Origin: Pseudoalteromonas luteoviolacea NCIMB 1944
GTDB taxonomy: Bacteria > Pseudomonadota > Gammaproteobacteria > Enterobacterales > Alteromonadaceae
Assembly: GCF_001625565.1 (NCBI RefSeq)
Contig: NZ_AUXS01000016.1
Location: 186,001-250,000, forward strand
Direction: 5' to 3'
DNA length: 64,000 bases
This document shows, piece after piece, positions 53,000-63,196 of this stretch. Each line of letters begins with the position of its first letter. Positions within the stretch are counted from its first letter, which is position 1. The notes under the pieces were generated by a model. It searched no databases. It saw nothing but the letters and a program-made list of their open reading frames with translations, and was not told the DNA's origin. The position numbers and the translations under genes were made by a program.

Positions 53000-53971
53000 T
53001 TATAGATTTTCCCAAACTGGGCTTGCGTATTCGTAAAGCACGGTTTCACGTGTATAAAGTGGATCCCACTTCATTACGTCAACATTGAATTGCAACAAAC
53101 CCCATAGCTTTTTACAGTAAGCTTGGATTTTACCGTCACCACCAGTCAACTTAGTGCTGATCTTCAGCTCCAAGAAGCCCTGCTCTACAACTTGCTCATC
53201 TTGAACAACACGGCGTATACCCGCCTCTACGTAGCCTTTTCCTTTTACTTTCAGAAGGTTTAATTTACCTTTAACACCCGCTTCCGAGATACCATGACCA
53301 AATGAACCATAGGCTGAGCTAGACACCAAACCACCGACATAAGGTTCAACTGAGGCATACACATAATCAGGGCGTCTTACACCATCCACTTCAAACGGTT
53401 CTTCATTGCCATGACCACCAATCACACCACCGACCGTAAATTCAGCACCTGCTTCTACACCTGCACCAAATTTAACGCCCACCTTGAGTAGGCCCAAAGG
53501 ATCAAGCGGCAGTTCAACTTTTGGTTTAATTGGCTCAGGAATAAGGTCAAAGTAGTACTCAACAGGGTAAGTGATTGATGCATTCAATAAGTCGTCACAA
53601 TTTGGTTTAAAGCTTGCGACAGTGTCATCTCCAACTGTAAAATTGAAGCTCATCCCTTGCGTACAGTCGAGTTTGCTTGGATTGAATGAAAATTCAAGCT
53701 CGCCTATAGACATTTTGAAATTACGGTTATGTAGTTTCACCCAGTTTCCAGCCTGATACACCCCTTGTGTTGCGCCATTGCTCACTTGGTCAACATACAT
53801 CCAACCTTGCTGATCACGATATTGGTGTGACTGCCCAATCACATTATTTTTTTGAATTGAACGAACATTTCGCTCTACATAGCCCGGATCTTTATATAAA
53901 TAGGCATTGGCAGCAGGTGACAATGTGATAGCAGAGATAACGCCTAACAATGCAGCGTATTTAAATTTCAT
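53000..53971 (-). CDS. exported beta-rich protein, partner of the helical-repeat protein
   Basis: About 323 residues from the ATG at 53971 (AGGA seven bases before); the earlier in-frame ATGs at 54040 and 53983 have no ribosome site. Signal peptide (KYAALLGVISAITLSPAANA). The mature part has repeated beta strands and Gly-rich segments (GLLKVGVKFGAGVEAGAEFTVGG, DYVYASVEPYVGG) like a barrel or sheet-rich protein, with four Cys. It forms a two-gene unit with 51389, being first. I do not recognise the family. It may bind, or be chaperoned by, the helical-repeat protein. Confidence 0.7.
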   Translation of the reverse strand: MKFKYAALLGVISAITLSPAANAYLYKDPGYVERNVRSIQKNNVIGQSHQYRDQQGWMYVDQVSNGATQGVYQAGNWVKLHNRNFKMSIGELEFSFNPSKLDCTQGMSFNFTVGDDTVASFKPNCDDLLNASITYPVEYYFDLIPEPIKPKVELPLDPLGLLKVGVKFGAGVEAGAEFTVGGVIGGHGNEEPFEVDGVRRPDYVYASVEPYVGGLVSSSAYGSFGHGISEAGVKGKLNLLKVKGKGYVEAGIRRVVQDEQVVEQGFLELKISTKLTGGDGKIQAYCKKLWGLLQFNVDVMKWDPLYTRETVLYEYASPVWENL

Positions 53972-54392
53972 GGTTATCCTCATATATTTTTTTAGGTTTA
54001 AATTGTATATATGTTGCGCAACACAAATAAGGTAACACACAATTTTTACACTTTGCTTTCATTTTTACCTTTTTTAGATAAAAAAGATTTAAATTCTATT
54101 ACTTTTAGTCAGAATAATGTGTATTACCACAACGACTAATACCCAAAAAAGGATAATTAATGACGTTCACTATTGTTAAATTTAAATTAAATTTATTTAC
54201 TAAAAACGCGATAGAAAGAAGGTTATTTTTTACTGCTATTGGTATAGCTGCCACAGCGAGAAAATCGAGCTAAACTTTGCATTCATTTAACTCATGAAAA
54301 AAGTAAACTAATTAAATGAACATTTATAAAATTCATTTGAATTATTAGAACAGAAGAAATACTGTATATTTTTCAAACAAAAGGAGTTAAAC
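53972..54392. other. intergenic, about 420 bp, AT-rich, nothing recognised
   Basis: Upstream region of both the minus-strand unit ending at 51389 and the plus-strand gene at 54393. Strongly AT-rich; no operator or RNA gene recognised. Confidence 0.45.
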
Positions 54393-54650
54393 ATGCGATC
54401 TAAATTAACATTAGCTTTAACCACCGCGCTTGCAACAGCATCGCTTTTCACATCTCTAGCAACAACAGCCTACAGTGAAGTTAGGTATAGCAATGCCTAT
54501 ACTTATGTAAGCCAAAGTGAAGCACGCCGTTTATTTATCAATGATTTTAAGAGCCAGTATCCTGGTGTTAGAATTACTTATACCCGTTGCGAGTACCCAA
54601 TTGGTGCTGGTATGCCAGTATTTATTTGCAATGGCACAGGTAGATTATAA
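54393..54650 (+). CDS. small secreted protein, 85 residues
   Basis: Signal peptide with core ALTTALATASLFTSLATTAYS, then about 55 mature residues with two Cys (YTRCEYPIG, FICNGTG) that could form a disulfide. AAAAGGAG ribosome site precedes the ATG. Family not recognised. A GC-poor hairpin follows. Confidence 0.75.
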   Translation: MRSKLTLALTTALATASLFTSLATTAYSEVRYSNAYTYVSQSEARRLFINDFKSQYPGVRITYTRCEYPIGAGMPVFICNGTGRL

Positions 54651-54673
54651 AAGCTGAATGCAAATATTCTCTG

Positions 54674-54698
54674 ACCGAAAATTGTGTTGTTTTTCGGT
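54674..54698. terminator. hairpin between 54393 gene and GNAT gene
   Basis: ACCGAAAA and TTTTCGGT arms with a nine-base loop, then TTAAC. It lies between convergent genes; weak but usable as a terminator. Confidence 0.6.
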
Positions 54699-54750
54699 TT
54701 AACAACTTGCTCATCTACAAGCCCATCATTCAAAACAACACGACGTTACA

Positions 54751-55356
54751 TCAGCGTTCATCATTTTCGAAGTGGTAAACCATGGTTGTTGAACCTGAAA
54801 AGCCAAGCAACCACTTTAGGTAAGGAAAATACTCGGTTTGCGTCGCTACAAAACCTTTAGATTCATATAGCTTTTTCGCTCTCGTGTTGCTGTCTATTAC
54901 ATCGAGACGCACCGATTTATAGCCATTATTTTTTGCGTGTTCAATGATGGCATCCAATAGTTGGGAACCGTAGCCACTGCCTCTAAATTGCTCGTCTACA
55001 GCAATTCCGTCCATAAGCAACTCATGTTCCTTGACCTGCCTTTCAAGGAGGCCAAATATCAGTGCGGCTTTCACTCCTTTGACAACCCCCAAAAGTTCAA
55101 TTAGCCCAGCAAAGCTCAATCCACCTGTCAACGAACCTTCGTTAGTATGAAACCCGGCAATGCCCGCGATTTTATCATCCACCATAACAACGTAGGAAAA
55201 AGAAGGTACGAAGCTTTTAGCTAAAATGAGTACTCTGCTCTGTTGGCAATTAATTGCTGTAGCAAACTTTGCACCAAACGCCATTTCGTACAATTCGGCC
55301 ACTTTGCCAACATGTGACAAATCCCATCCTCGCTCTATCTTAGTGTGCTCCATCAT
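54751..55356 (-). CDS. GNAT N-acetyltransferase
   Basis: A 201-residue GNAT enzyme with motif A (DGIAVDEQFRGSGYGSQLLDAI, RGSGYGS at residues ~123-129) and the motif B pattern (SVRLDVIDSNTRAKKLYESKGF), typical of small acetyl-CoA transferases. Two Met at the start leave 55353 or 55356 open. Substrate unknown. Single gene, 80 bases past the response regulator gene's end but on the same strand. Confidence 0.9.
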   Translation of the reverse strand: MMEHTKIERGWDLSHVGKVAELYEMAFGAKFATAINCQQSRVLILAKSFVPSFSYVVMVDDKIAGIAGFHTNEGSLTGGLSFAGLIELLGVVKGVKAALIFGLLERQVKEHELLMDGIAVDEQFRGSGYGSQLLDAIIEHAKNNGYKSVRLDVIDSNTRAKKLYESKGFVATQTEYFPYLKWLLGFSGSTTMVYHFENDER

Positions 55357-55438
55357 ATTCTCTACCGCTGTTGTTTGACTGCTTTCATGGTTCAGCCCTT
55401 GCTATCGATATATTAGTATCTGTAAAGGGCATGAATTA

Positions 55439-56983
55439 TCATGTTTCAGAATGGTTCGAAAGGCAATAGTAGCTCCAACGTCTTTGTCCCTGTTTGATAA
55501 TTTTTCCTTCCTTATGTAATTTTCTTAACAAATATGATGCGCGGTCATGGTTCACATCGATCAGCTTTTGGCATTCCATGTTGGTGATTTGATCATGTGA
55601 ATTTAAATACGCTAAGATCACGTCTTCGTCTTTTCTTCGTGTAACAAACGACGGCGTATGCTCCGGAGTTTTGCTGCTGTGTTGCAAATTCACATCAATG
55701 TCTTGAAACTGCATGATTTGTAGTTGAGCTGGCGTGATGATTTGTTGATTACTGCGAATGAGTGCAAACTCAATCAGGTTTTTAAGCTCTCGAACATTGC
55801 CAGGAAAATGGTGTGCAGTAAGTATCTGCATCGCCTCTTCATTGATGGAAACAGGTGCTTGGCCCATTTCCTGTGAGAACAAATGAATAAAATGTGTAAC
55901 TAGCAAAGCGAGATCTTCTTGGCGGTCACGCAGTGCAGGCACATTGACAACATAGCTCGCTAAGCGAAAGTATAAATCCTGTCGAAACTGTTGCTGCGAT
56001 ACTTTTTGATGAATATTGACATTGGTGGCACATACCACCCTCACATCGACTTTTTTAGATTGGTTTCCACCAACGGGTGTCACAACCCCATCTTCAAGCA
56101 CCCTCAACAATTTAGCTTGCATCTCCAAGGGCATATCGCCAATTTCATCGAGAAACAAGGTGCCACCATCAGCTTCAACAAAATGCCCTTTTCTATCGCT
56201 CACGGCCCCGGTATAGGCGCCTTTAACATTGCCAAAAAATGTTGCATCCGCAAGCTCTCTTGGAATGGCTGAGCAATTAACTGCTATAAATGGCTTTTTT
56301 GATCTTGGGCCACCAAAATGTATGGCCCTTGCAACCAATTCTTTACCTGACCCCGACTCACCCAGTACTAACACACTGGTTTTGTCTATTTGCTGCAGCC
56401 GATTTATGTCATCGTGTAATGCCAACATCGCAGGGCTTCGACCAATGAGATTTGAACCATCCCACTTTTGTGCTTCATGACGAACCAATGTATTGACTTT
56501 TGCGTCTGCTTTTTTGCGTTCTGCACTTTCTATTTTTAGCTCTTGTGCCAGCTTTTCCAAAGCTTGATTTTGCTTGGCAAGCTCGTCGATTTGTCGCTGT
56601 AGGGTCAAGTGTGTGGAGATCCGAGCAACCAGCTCAACCTCACACAGTGGTTTGCGGATATAATCTACGGCCCCAACAGAAAAGCAGTCTACTACTTTCT
56701 CTTCATCGTCATGGGCGGTAATGAATATAACGGGGATCTGCGCACTTTTTTCGTTAGCTTTGATTCGCTTGCATATTTGTAATCCGTCCATACCCGGCAT
56801 CACCACATCTAGTAATATTAAATCTGGCAATTGTTTACTGATGGTATCAAATGCCTGCACGCCACTGGTTGCCACAATAATCTCATAGTCTCTAGACAAA
56901 CTCATACCAACCGCAGTTATATTGGTTGGATTGTCATCAATTATCAGTATTCTTTGGCGTCTACCTTGTTTGTTATCGCGCAT
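55439..56983 (-). CDS. NtrC-type response regulator (receiver + sigma54 AAA+ domain)
   Basis: A 514-residue regulator. Receiver domain (1-~125) with the phospho-acceptor Asp in [13 protein letters not shown] (~57). AAA+ domain (~180-410) with Walker A GESGSGKE (~206), GAYTGA sigma54-contact loop (~260), Walker [10 protein letters not shown]. The C-terminus (~440-514, [19 protein letters not shown]) is a winged-helix-like part and not the usual Fis helix-turn-helix. It should drive sigma54-dependent promoters when phosphorylated. Its start overlaps the hybrid kinase stop by 11 bases, so the pair is one two-component system. Target genes unknown. Confidence 0.93.
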   Translation of the reverse strand: MRDNKQGRRQRILIIDDNPTNITAVGMSLSRDYEIIVATSGVQAFDTISKQLPDLILLDVVMPGMDGLQICKRIKANEKSAQIPVIFITAHDDEEKVVDCFSVGAVDYIRKPLCEVELVARISTHLTLQRQIDELAKQNQALEKLAQELKIESAERKKADAKVNTLVRHEAQKWDGSNLIGRSPAMLALHDDINRLQQIDKTSVLVLGESGSGKELVARAIHFGGPRSKKPFIAVNCSAIPRELADATFFGNVKGAYTGAVSDRKGHFVEADGGTLFLDEIGDMPLEMQAKLLRVLEDGVVTPVGGNQSKKVDVRVVCATNVNIHQKVSQQQFRQDLYFRLASYVVNVPALRDRQEDLALLVTHFIHLFSQEMGQAPVSINEEAMQILTAHHFPGNVRELKNLIEFALIRSNQQIITPAQLQIMQFQDIDVNLQHSSKTPEHTPSFVTRRKDEDVILAYLNSHDQITNMECQKLIDVNHDRASYLLRKLHKEGKIIKQGQRRWSYYCLSNHSET

Positions 56984-59423
56984 TATTTTTTACCTCTTGC
57001 TTAATTTTCAACGCCAGTTGCAAAGCAAGTTTAAAGTCAAACTCAGTTAACGCTTTGTCTAATTCTGCGGTTAATTTGGGAGAAATTGTGACCAGCTCAT
57101 GTTTGATGTTGTCGAACTCAAAGGTCGCATCAAATTGCTGCATTTCTAGCTTATTGATTAAATTAGTCAGTGTGACTGTTGATGATTCGATTGTTGTAAC
57201 TTCAGGTTCAAGCGCTTTCTCATTAAGCTGAATATATGTCTCTATGTCCATTAATAAGTGCTTCAAGTTAGATTTGATATCGCTCAATTGGGTATACAGT
57301 TCTTGCTTGTTAATACTTGATAACTCAGCCTCTAATTGCGCAATTTGTCGCTCAGTTTGAGTAGCCGCTATCGTGCTAACCGCTCCCCTAAGCCCATGTA
57401 ATTCACTGGCAATAACAGCCTTGCTGTCATCCGCGTCTAAACGATTAATCAAATCTGGCTGGGAACGTAAAAAGCTATGCAGCACCCTAATATAACTCTG
57501 CTTATTACCACCAGCTTGGCGAAGCCCTTGTTGAATATCCAGATGTTCAAATGAAGCGTTAAGCACTTCAGTGCAGGCAGTTTGCGATTCGTCTTCACTT
57601 TCTAACAACCACTGAGCAAGTGTCTCATATAGGGTGTGTGGTTCTATGGGTTTGGTCAAATGCGCATTCAAACCCGCACCGATGGATTTTTCCCTGTCAC
57701 TTTCATAGGCATGAGCTGTCATAGCAACAATAGGTAAATCTTTAAGGTTCAGTTGATTACGAATTTTATCTGTGGTTTGCAATCCATCCATATCTGGCAT
57801 TTGAATATCCATCAACACCAAGTCAACACTGCGACTTTCGAGATAAACTAACGCATCGCGACCTCTTGATACCACCGCGACAGCAACATGCCACATATCT
57901 AATAGTTCACGCAATACTTGTTGATTAACCGGATTGTCCTCAACAATCAAGATCTGGGCCCCTTTAAAGCCTTTAAAACGATCTGATACTTCAGCCGTAA
58001 CACCCTCTTCAATCGGTAAGTCGTATGGCTCAAAAGCCAACTCAAAACTGAAAGTACTGCCTTTATTCAGTTCGCTTTTAAGTTTGATTTCCCCCCCCAT
58101 GGAACGCACTAAATCTTGGCTTATAGTCAAACCAAGCCCCGTTCCTCCATATTGACGGGTAGTCGACAAGTCTGCCTGAGTAAACGCTTCAAACAACTGG
58201 GCTTGATTTTGTGGCGCAATGCCAATACCAGTATCTGTTACCTTAAACTCATGGCTTACCTGCGCGCCCACCCGCTGTTGGGTCACTTCTAAAACAACTT
58301 GTCCAGTTTCAGTGAACTTAAAAGCATTTGAAAGTAAATTTGTCAGCACTTGTTCAAGACGCAGAGCGTCTCCCATAAAGAGTGTTTGCTGGTATTGAGG
58401 CTGGATCACGTCAAATCGAATGGGCTTTTGAAGTTGCTGCGGCAGAAACATTTGGGCCACTTTACTAACCAGTTCAGGTAGATTAAAAGGCACCTTTTCT
58501 AGCGGCATTTTACCTGCCGCTATTTTCGAATGGTCTAACACATCGTTAATTATCCCGAGCAAGCTGTTTGACGCTGTCCCGATCCGCTCAAACAAATGTT
58601 GATGAGGGTGAGCATCCGATTGTTTTGACATTTGCGCAAGCTCAGCACTGCCGATGATTGCGTTTAGAGGCGTTCGCATTTCATGGCTCATCATCGCTAA
58701 AAAATCGCTTTTTGATCTATCTGCCGCTTCTGCTTGCTCCTTAGCTTGGATCAGATTTTGTTCTGCTTTTTTACGCTCCGCGATTTCTTTTTGCAGTGCA
58801 TGGCGAAGGCGAAACTCATTCAGTAAGCGCCGAGAAACAATTACTGATGTGTACAAAATATTCACCGTCAGGATCAAAGTGAACAGCGCCATGGTGTAGT
58901 AAATCCAGCCGCCAATTATGATAAATTTAATAAATACGGCCAGCGTTGTTGGCAAGCAATACGACAATACCGTTCTAAAACTGGTACTAAATGTTACCCC
59001 GACAATGCCGCTTATACCGATCACGGCACTACAAGACAAAACATTGTATAAAGGAGGTTGGTACGGGACCAGTGTCAGAATACCTATACCGGTTAAACAC
59101 CCTAGTACCAACACACCAACAAAGTATCGACTTTCCAAACCACGTACGACGTTATCTTCATCCAAGTCCGGCTTAATTAAATACAGACTGCTAATGCGAA
59201 ACAGTGACAAAGAAATAATCACTATTAATAGAGTCACTAAGCCTTCAGGCGCATCAGCATCAATTGCAGCCAAAAGCATTAATACGTTTGCCAACATCCC
59301 CATTAGTATATTCGTCGGCGCTTTCACGGCTGTTTCACGACAACAATCTACCCATAATTCAGGCTCCTGCTGCCTGATCTTTAGTAGTCGCCGCATTTCA
59401 TCTAAAAACTGTTGAACAACCAT
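56973..59423 (-). CDS. hybrid sensor histidine kinase with receiver and Hpt domains
   Basis: An 816-residue kinase. Membrane helices in residues ~40-190 (for example [24 protein letters not shown] after the last helix), coiled coil, HisKA with [16 protein letters not shown] (~245), HATPase with the DTGIGIAP and [10 protein letters not shown] motifs, receiver with [13 protein letters not shown] (~535), and a C-terminal Hpt domain with HGLRGA (~675). Phosphate can thus move kinase-receiver-Hpt and on to the regulator encoded downstream. Signal unknown; no periplasmic sensor domain, so it probably senses in the membrane. First gene of the pair, overlapping by 11 bases. Confidence 0.95.
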   Translation of the reverse strand: MVVQQFLDEMRRLLKIRQQEPELWVDCCRETAVKAPTNILMGMLANVLMLLAAIDADAPEGLVTLLIVIISLSLFRISSLYLIKPDLDEDNVVRGLESRYFVGVLVLGCLTGIGILTLVPYQPPLYNVLSCSAVIGISGIVGVTFSTSFRTVLSYCLPTTLAVFIKFIIIGGWIYYTMALFTLILTVNILYTSVIVSRRLLNEFRLRHALQKEIAERKKAEQNLIQAKEQAEAADRSKSDFLAMMSHEMRTPLNAIIGSAELAQMSKQSDAHPHQHLFERIGTASNSLLGIINDVLDHSKIAAGKMPLEKVPFNLPELVSKVAQMFLPQQLQKPIRFDVIQPQYQQTLFMGDALRLEQVLTNLLSNAFKFTETGQVVLEVTQQRVGAQVSHEFKVTDTGIGIAPQNQAQLFEAFTQADLSTTRQYGGTGLGLTISQDLVRSMGGEIKLKSELNKGSTFSFELAFEPYDLPIEEGVTAEVSDRFKGFKGAQILIVEDNPVNQQVLRELLDMWHVAVAVVSRGRDALVYLESRSVDLVLMDIQMPDMDGLQTTDKIRNQLNLKDLPIVAMTAHAYESDREKSIGAGLNAHLTKPIEPHTLYETLAQWLLESEDESQTACTEVLNASFEHLDIQQGLRQAGGNKQSYIRVLHSFLRSQPDLINRLDADDSKAVIASELHGLRGAVSTIAATQTERQIAQLEAELSSINKQELYTQLSDIKSNLKHLLMDIETYIQLNEKALEPEVTTIESSTVTLTNLINKLEMQQFDATFEFDNIKHELVTISPKLTAELDKALTEFDFKLALQLALKIKQEVKNNAR

Positions 59424-59644
59424 AAACTACCCAATCAAAAAAGGAATTAATTATTAATGACTTTAATTACTTCATTATAAGTTATACGTAACTTTTCGCA
59501 AATTACGCATAAATAAGACATATAGGTAAAAATACCTATAGATTCATAAAGTCGCGCATAGAAAACATGAAATTCAAAGGCTTATATGTGGCTTACTACT
59601 TGCTCTTAGGCAATACAGGAATGTTATAACTTTAAACTCAGTAT

Positions 59645-61255
59645 ATGTTTGCTATACAATTTCTCCCATCTTTAGTGTGTCGCACGCGCCTCGTCAAAAG
59701 CCAAGTGTATTTGCTGGCTGGCTCATCTGGCTGTATCAGTGCGCTCTCTTTTGCTCCATACAACCTGTACTATCTAGCTTTTTATGGTCCGATAATTTGC
59801 TTCTTGCTTTGGGAGCGAGTTTCAATCAAAAAGGCTTTTGTAACTGGCTTTTTATATACCGCAACTTTGCTGTCGGTTGCCGGGACTTGGCTATATTTGT
59901 CACCGAACCAACTTGCCGATATGCCAATGCCCTTGGCTATTCTTGTCACGGTTTTGGTTATTGCTGCTGTAAGTTTGTGTATGGGCGCCGCGGGCGCAAT
60001 ATATGTATTGCTCAAGGGACGCGCTTTACTTACCCGGGCTTGCTTGCTCTTCCCCAGCCTGTGGTGGCTTGCAGAATGGTCACGGGAATGGTTTCTTAGC
60101 GGTTATCCATGGTTCAATATTGGCTATTCACAGCTTGATATGCCCTTGATTGGTTGGGCAAGCGTATTTGGGGTCAACGGCATAGCTTATTTGGTTGCAA
60201 TGAGTTCAGCACTGGTAACGATTGCACTGTTTTATACACGCTATAGACTCATCGCAATGAGCATAACTACCATTGCTTGGACATCAGGCATGCTTCTGCA
60301 GAGTATTTCTTGGACTAACGAGGTTGGCAGCCCAATCCCAATTGCGCTTGTTCAACCTAACCACATTTACAGCGCCTTATCGAATAAAGACAAGTGGCAG
60401 CGCGCTGTTGAGTTAAATCGGCAGTTGCTAAGTAAACATCAACTCGTTGTTTGGCCTGAAACCGAATTTTCAATGCATACAGTGGCACCGCAACCTTCAC
60501 ATTTAACTGAGTTAGATAAACATATATGGCAAACAGTTTCGTTTAGCCTCAATGATACAGTTTTGCCTTTTGCCACCAGCTCAGCCCAATACAGAGACTT
60601 TGTAGCACAGCTTGAAACCATCACAGCTCCCCAGAACAAGTCTGTTTTAATGGGGACAAATATTCGCGATCACCAAAATAACCTCACTTACAATAGTGTT
60701 CTGGCGGTCAATGCTACAGACAAAGCGATTTACGATAAACGTCACTTAGTTCCCTTTGGTGAAACCATTCCACTGCGCCAATCTCTCGCACCGCTATGGC
60801 AATTGCTGAATGTTCATCAGGATACCTTCAATGCCTCTCGAACACCTAACCCGCTATTGCCAACCTCCGAGTATTTAGCCGGGGTGTCTATTTGCTATGA
60901 AGCCGCTTTTGGTTCAGAAGTAGCAGATGCGCTGCCTAGTGCACATTTTCTGGTAATGCTCACCAATGATGGTATGTTCGATGGGACCTCCCAACCCGAA
61001 CAACACTTACAGATCGCTCGAATGCGTGCGATTGAAACAGGTCGCTGGGTAGCGCGTGCAGCAAGAACGGGTATCACGGCCTTTATTGCTCCCGATGCGG
61101 CTGTGATAAAGCGAACATCACATCAAGAGTTTGCGATATTAAGTTCAACCATAGCACCACTTCAAGGCAGTACTCCATTTGTTTACTGGCGCAATACCCC
61201 CTTTTTGCTCTTCACTCTTGCCGTCATTGGATGGTTTGCACTTAATCGGCGCTAA
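59645..61255 (+). CDS. lnt: apolipoprotein N-acyltransferase
   Basis: A 536-residue inner-membrane enzyme that adds the third acyl chain to outer-membrane lipoproteins. N-terminal ~210 residues hold about six to seven helices (CISALSFAPYNLYYLAFYGP, LVWW-type PSLWWLAEW). The nitrilase-like domain (~230-510) has the catalytic Glu in VVWPETEF (~272), Lys in YDKRHLVPFGE (~366) and Cys in SICYEAAFG (~418), all present. It is not next to the corC/ybeX genes that often accompany lnt, so it may be an extra copy or a moved one. A strong terminator follows. Confidence 0.92.
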   Translation: MFAIQFLPSLVCRTRLVKSQVYLLAGSSGCISALSFAPYNLYYLAFYGPIICFLLWERVSIKKAFVTGFLYTATLLSVAGTWLYLSPNQLADMPMPLAILVTVLVIAAVSLCMGAAGAIYVLLKGRALLTRACLLFPSLWWLAEWSREWFLSGYPWFNIGYSQLDMPLIGWASVFGVNGIAYLVAMSSALVTIALFYTRYRLIAMSITTIAWTSGMLLQSISWTNEVGSPIPIALVQPNHIYSALSNKDKWQRAVELNRQLLSKHQLVVWPETEFSMHTVAPQPSHLTELDKHIWQTVSFSLNDTVLPFATSSAQYRDFVAQLETITAPQNKSVLMGTNIRDHQNNLTYNSVLAVNATDKAIYDKRHLVPFGETIPLRQSLAPLWQLLNVHQDTFNASRTPNPLLPTSEYLAGVSICYEAAFGSEVADALPSAHFLVMLTNDGMFDGTSQPEQHLQIARMRAIETGRWVARAARTGITAFIAPDAAVIKRTSHQEFAILSSTIAPLQGSTPFVYWRNTPFLLFTLAVIGWFALNRR

Positions 61256-61261
61256 CAAATT

Positions 61262-61300
61262 AAAAAGCCCAGAGTAGTGTCTACTCCGGGCTTTTTTAAA
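61262..61300. terminator. terminator after lnt
   Basis: Stem AAAAGCCC-GAGTAG with complement CTACTC-GGGCTTTT, three-base loop, T-run 61292-61297. Probably works for both convergent genes (lnt and 61329). Confidence 0.9.
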
Positions 61301-61328
61301 CGCTTAGATGCTCGGTTTAAACCAACCT

Positions 61329-61697
61329 TTACTTAGTGTGCCAACCGTTTTTATCGAAGCTGGTAAAGGTGTAGGTCGCGCCACACTTCACTAGTGGAAT
61401 ACTTCGAGTCCAAGTAGGTACCCCATCACAGTTGCTGCCACTTTTTTTAATTTTAAGCGCGCACTTACTGCCTTTACAGGTAAAGTTTACCCCCTTACCA
61501 AACTCAACCTTTCCTTTTGAATAAGGTACAAATAGTACTTCGTCTGCACCATCAAAGGCACACACATAACCATCTGGGCCGCCGCCATCGTAAACAAGGT
61601 TTTGTACTCTAATGCTACATGTTTTACTTCCTGCAAAAGCAGAAGCTGAGGCAAACATTGCGATACCTATGCTTACTAATCCTAATTTTGATTTCAT
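61329..61697 (-). CDS. small secreted cysteine-rich protein, unknown
   Basis: A 122-residue protein with a signal peptide (LVSIGIAMFASASAFAG) and six Cys in the mature part (KTCSIRVQ, VCAFDG, FTCKGSKCALK, SNCDG, LVKCG), so it is likely disulfide-bonded outside the cytoplasm. GGAG lies 7 bases upstream of the ATG. I do not recognise the family. Small basic Cys-rich secreted proteins of this kind can be inhibitors or antimicrobial, but nothing in the context shows which. Confidence 0.75.
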   Translation of the reverse strand: MKSKLGLVSIGIAMFASASAFAGSKTCSIRVQNLVYDGGGPDGYVCAFDGADEVLFVPYSKGKVEFGKGVNFTCKGSKCALKIKKSGSNCDGVPTWTRSIPLVKCGATYTFTSFDKNGWHTK

Positions 61698-62016
61698 TCT
61701 TTATCTCCACTTGGCCCAACTGGCCGTTTATAGACTACGGTCATGGAATGTGCTGCTCTCTAAATATCAGCGAGGAACAACTGCCCTGTTACTTTTATTC
61801 AGAGAAATACTCCACGTTATGAACCGGGTTTTATCATGCCGATTTCATACCCTATAAAGAGCAATCAGTAGGCCAAAAAGAGATACTTCATATATTTCAA
61901 ACACTTAAAATAAAGTAGAAATTTCATATAAGTAATTATCCTGAAAACTCCGCATAAACATCTAAACTAGTCCACATAGACACTTATAAAAGCGCATAAA
62001 TAACCTATATGATTTT
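61698..62016. other. intergenic, about 320 bp, nothing recognised
   Basis: Spacer between the secreted-protein gene and the end of the MacB-like permease gene; AT-rich, no open frame called, no hairpin with a T-run. Confidence 0.45.
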
Positions 62017-63192
62017 CTAATCACATTGTAAGGCGTCGATTGGGTCCAACTTGGCTGCGTGATTTGCCGGTATAAAGCCAAAAAATATCCCGGTTAATAT
62101 AGAAACACAGGAACCCATCGCAATTGGATAAATGGGGATCAAATACACCCAGTGATAGAGTGAAGCCGCCGCATAACTCGCGCCTATGCCTATCAAAACA
62201 CCCATTACCCCGCCAATAGCACATAGGCAAATTGATTCGATTAAAAACTGGCTACGAATATCCCGCTTTTTCGCCCCCATAGCTCGGCGGATCCCAATCT
62301 CTTGCTTTCGTTCTGTAACTGACATCAACATGATGTTCATGATCCCCACGCCACCTAACAACAAAGAAATGCCAGCAATCATTGCCAGCATAATATCCAG
62401 CAGCTCTGTTTGTTCACGCATTTGCTCAAGTAATTGCTTGGCAGTGACTGTGTTGACGAGAATACGGTCATTTAAGATGTAAAAGTGTTGATGCATCTGC
62501 CGCTCACAAACTTCTGTATCAAATTTCTCCCCTACCTTTAGCAACGCATGGTTAAAACTAGCTTGGTTGTCGCGTTTTTTAATGTAATCCTGGGTCGTGA
62601 AAATACTGGTGTTAGTAGCAAGGTTAAGTGTGTTTATATCTGGTGATTCGGTTAACACTCCAATTACAGTAAAGTGGTGCTGCTCCACCTTAATGCGCTG
62701 ACCGATCAGAGCCTTTGTCGCTGTGCTAAGCCCCAACAACTCAGCAACATGTGCACCTATCACGACGTAGGGCTTTGCACCATCAAAGTGAGAGAGCTGC
62801 CTGCCTGCTGCTAGCTTGGCTTTTGTCAGGGTAAAAAACTCAGAGCTCACACTTGCCAAAGTTCCGTTCACCCCTTTATCCAATGTCACGCCTTGTGTGC
62901 TCAGCGGCGCACTTAGCTCAACGCAGTTCAATCTTTGATCTAACTCTGCCGTGTGCCGAGTAGATCTAAAGGTCAATTGTTGTGTACTGATATCGTAAAG
63001 ACTCAAGGTGATCAAATTTGAGCCCAAACTTCTAAATTGTCGCAGCGCTTCGTTTGATACCATTTGCCCAATGGCAACCATAGATATCACCGCGCCGATA
63101 CCAATACTGATCCCTATCAGCGCCAGAAGTGTTCGTTGTTTAGTGGCAATTAAACTGCGCCACGCTTCTCTAACGTAGGCTTTTAATATCAT
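62017..63192 (-). CDS. MacB-like ABC permease (FtsX + periplasmic core)
   Basis: About 391 residues, start at the ATG at 63192, four bases past the ATPase stop; a longer frame to 63276 would overlap the ATPase gene and carries no ribosome site. First helix LALIGISIGIGAVISMVAIG, then a ~210-residue periplasmic domain (MacB_PCD-type), then the FtsX block of three helices (IMLAMIAGISLLLGGVGIMNIMLMSV, SICLCAIGGVMGVLIGIGAS, YPIAMGSCVSILTGIFFG). The MSVTERKQEIGIRRAMGAKKRDI loop is diagnostic. With the ATPase and adaptor it forms a tripartite exporter for peptides, siderophores or macrolides. Confidence 0.93.
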   Translation of the reverse strand: MILKAYVREAWRSLIATKQRTLLALIGISIGIGAVISMVAIGQMVSNEALRQFRSLGSNLITLSLYDISTQQLTFRSTRHTAELDQRLNCVELSAPLSTQGVTLDKGVNGTLASVSSEFFTLTKAKLAAGRQLSHFDGAKPYVVIGAHVAELLGLSTATKALIGQRIKVEQHHFTVIGVLTESPDINTLNLATNTSIFTTQDYIKKRDNQASFNHALLKVGEKFDTEVCERQMHQHFYILNDRILVNTVTAKQLLEQMREQTELLDIMLAMIAGISLLLGGVGIMNIMLMSVTERKQEIGIRRAMGAKKRDIRSQFLIESICLCAIGGVMGVLIGIGASYAAASLYHWVYLIPIYPIAMGSCVSILTGIFFGFIPANHAAKLDPIDALQCD

Positions 63193-63196
63193 CGTT

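Noticed and set aside
59631..59643. ATGTTATAAC upstream of lnt as a further Zur-like box
   Set aside because: Only one half site is intact; the other half has three mismatches. It reads better as a -10-like hexamer.
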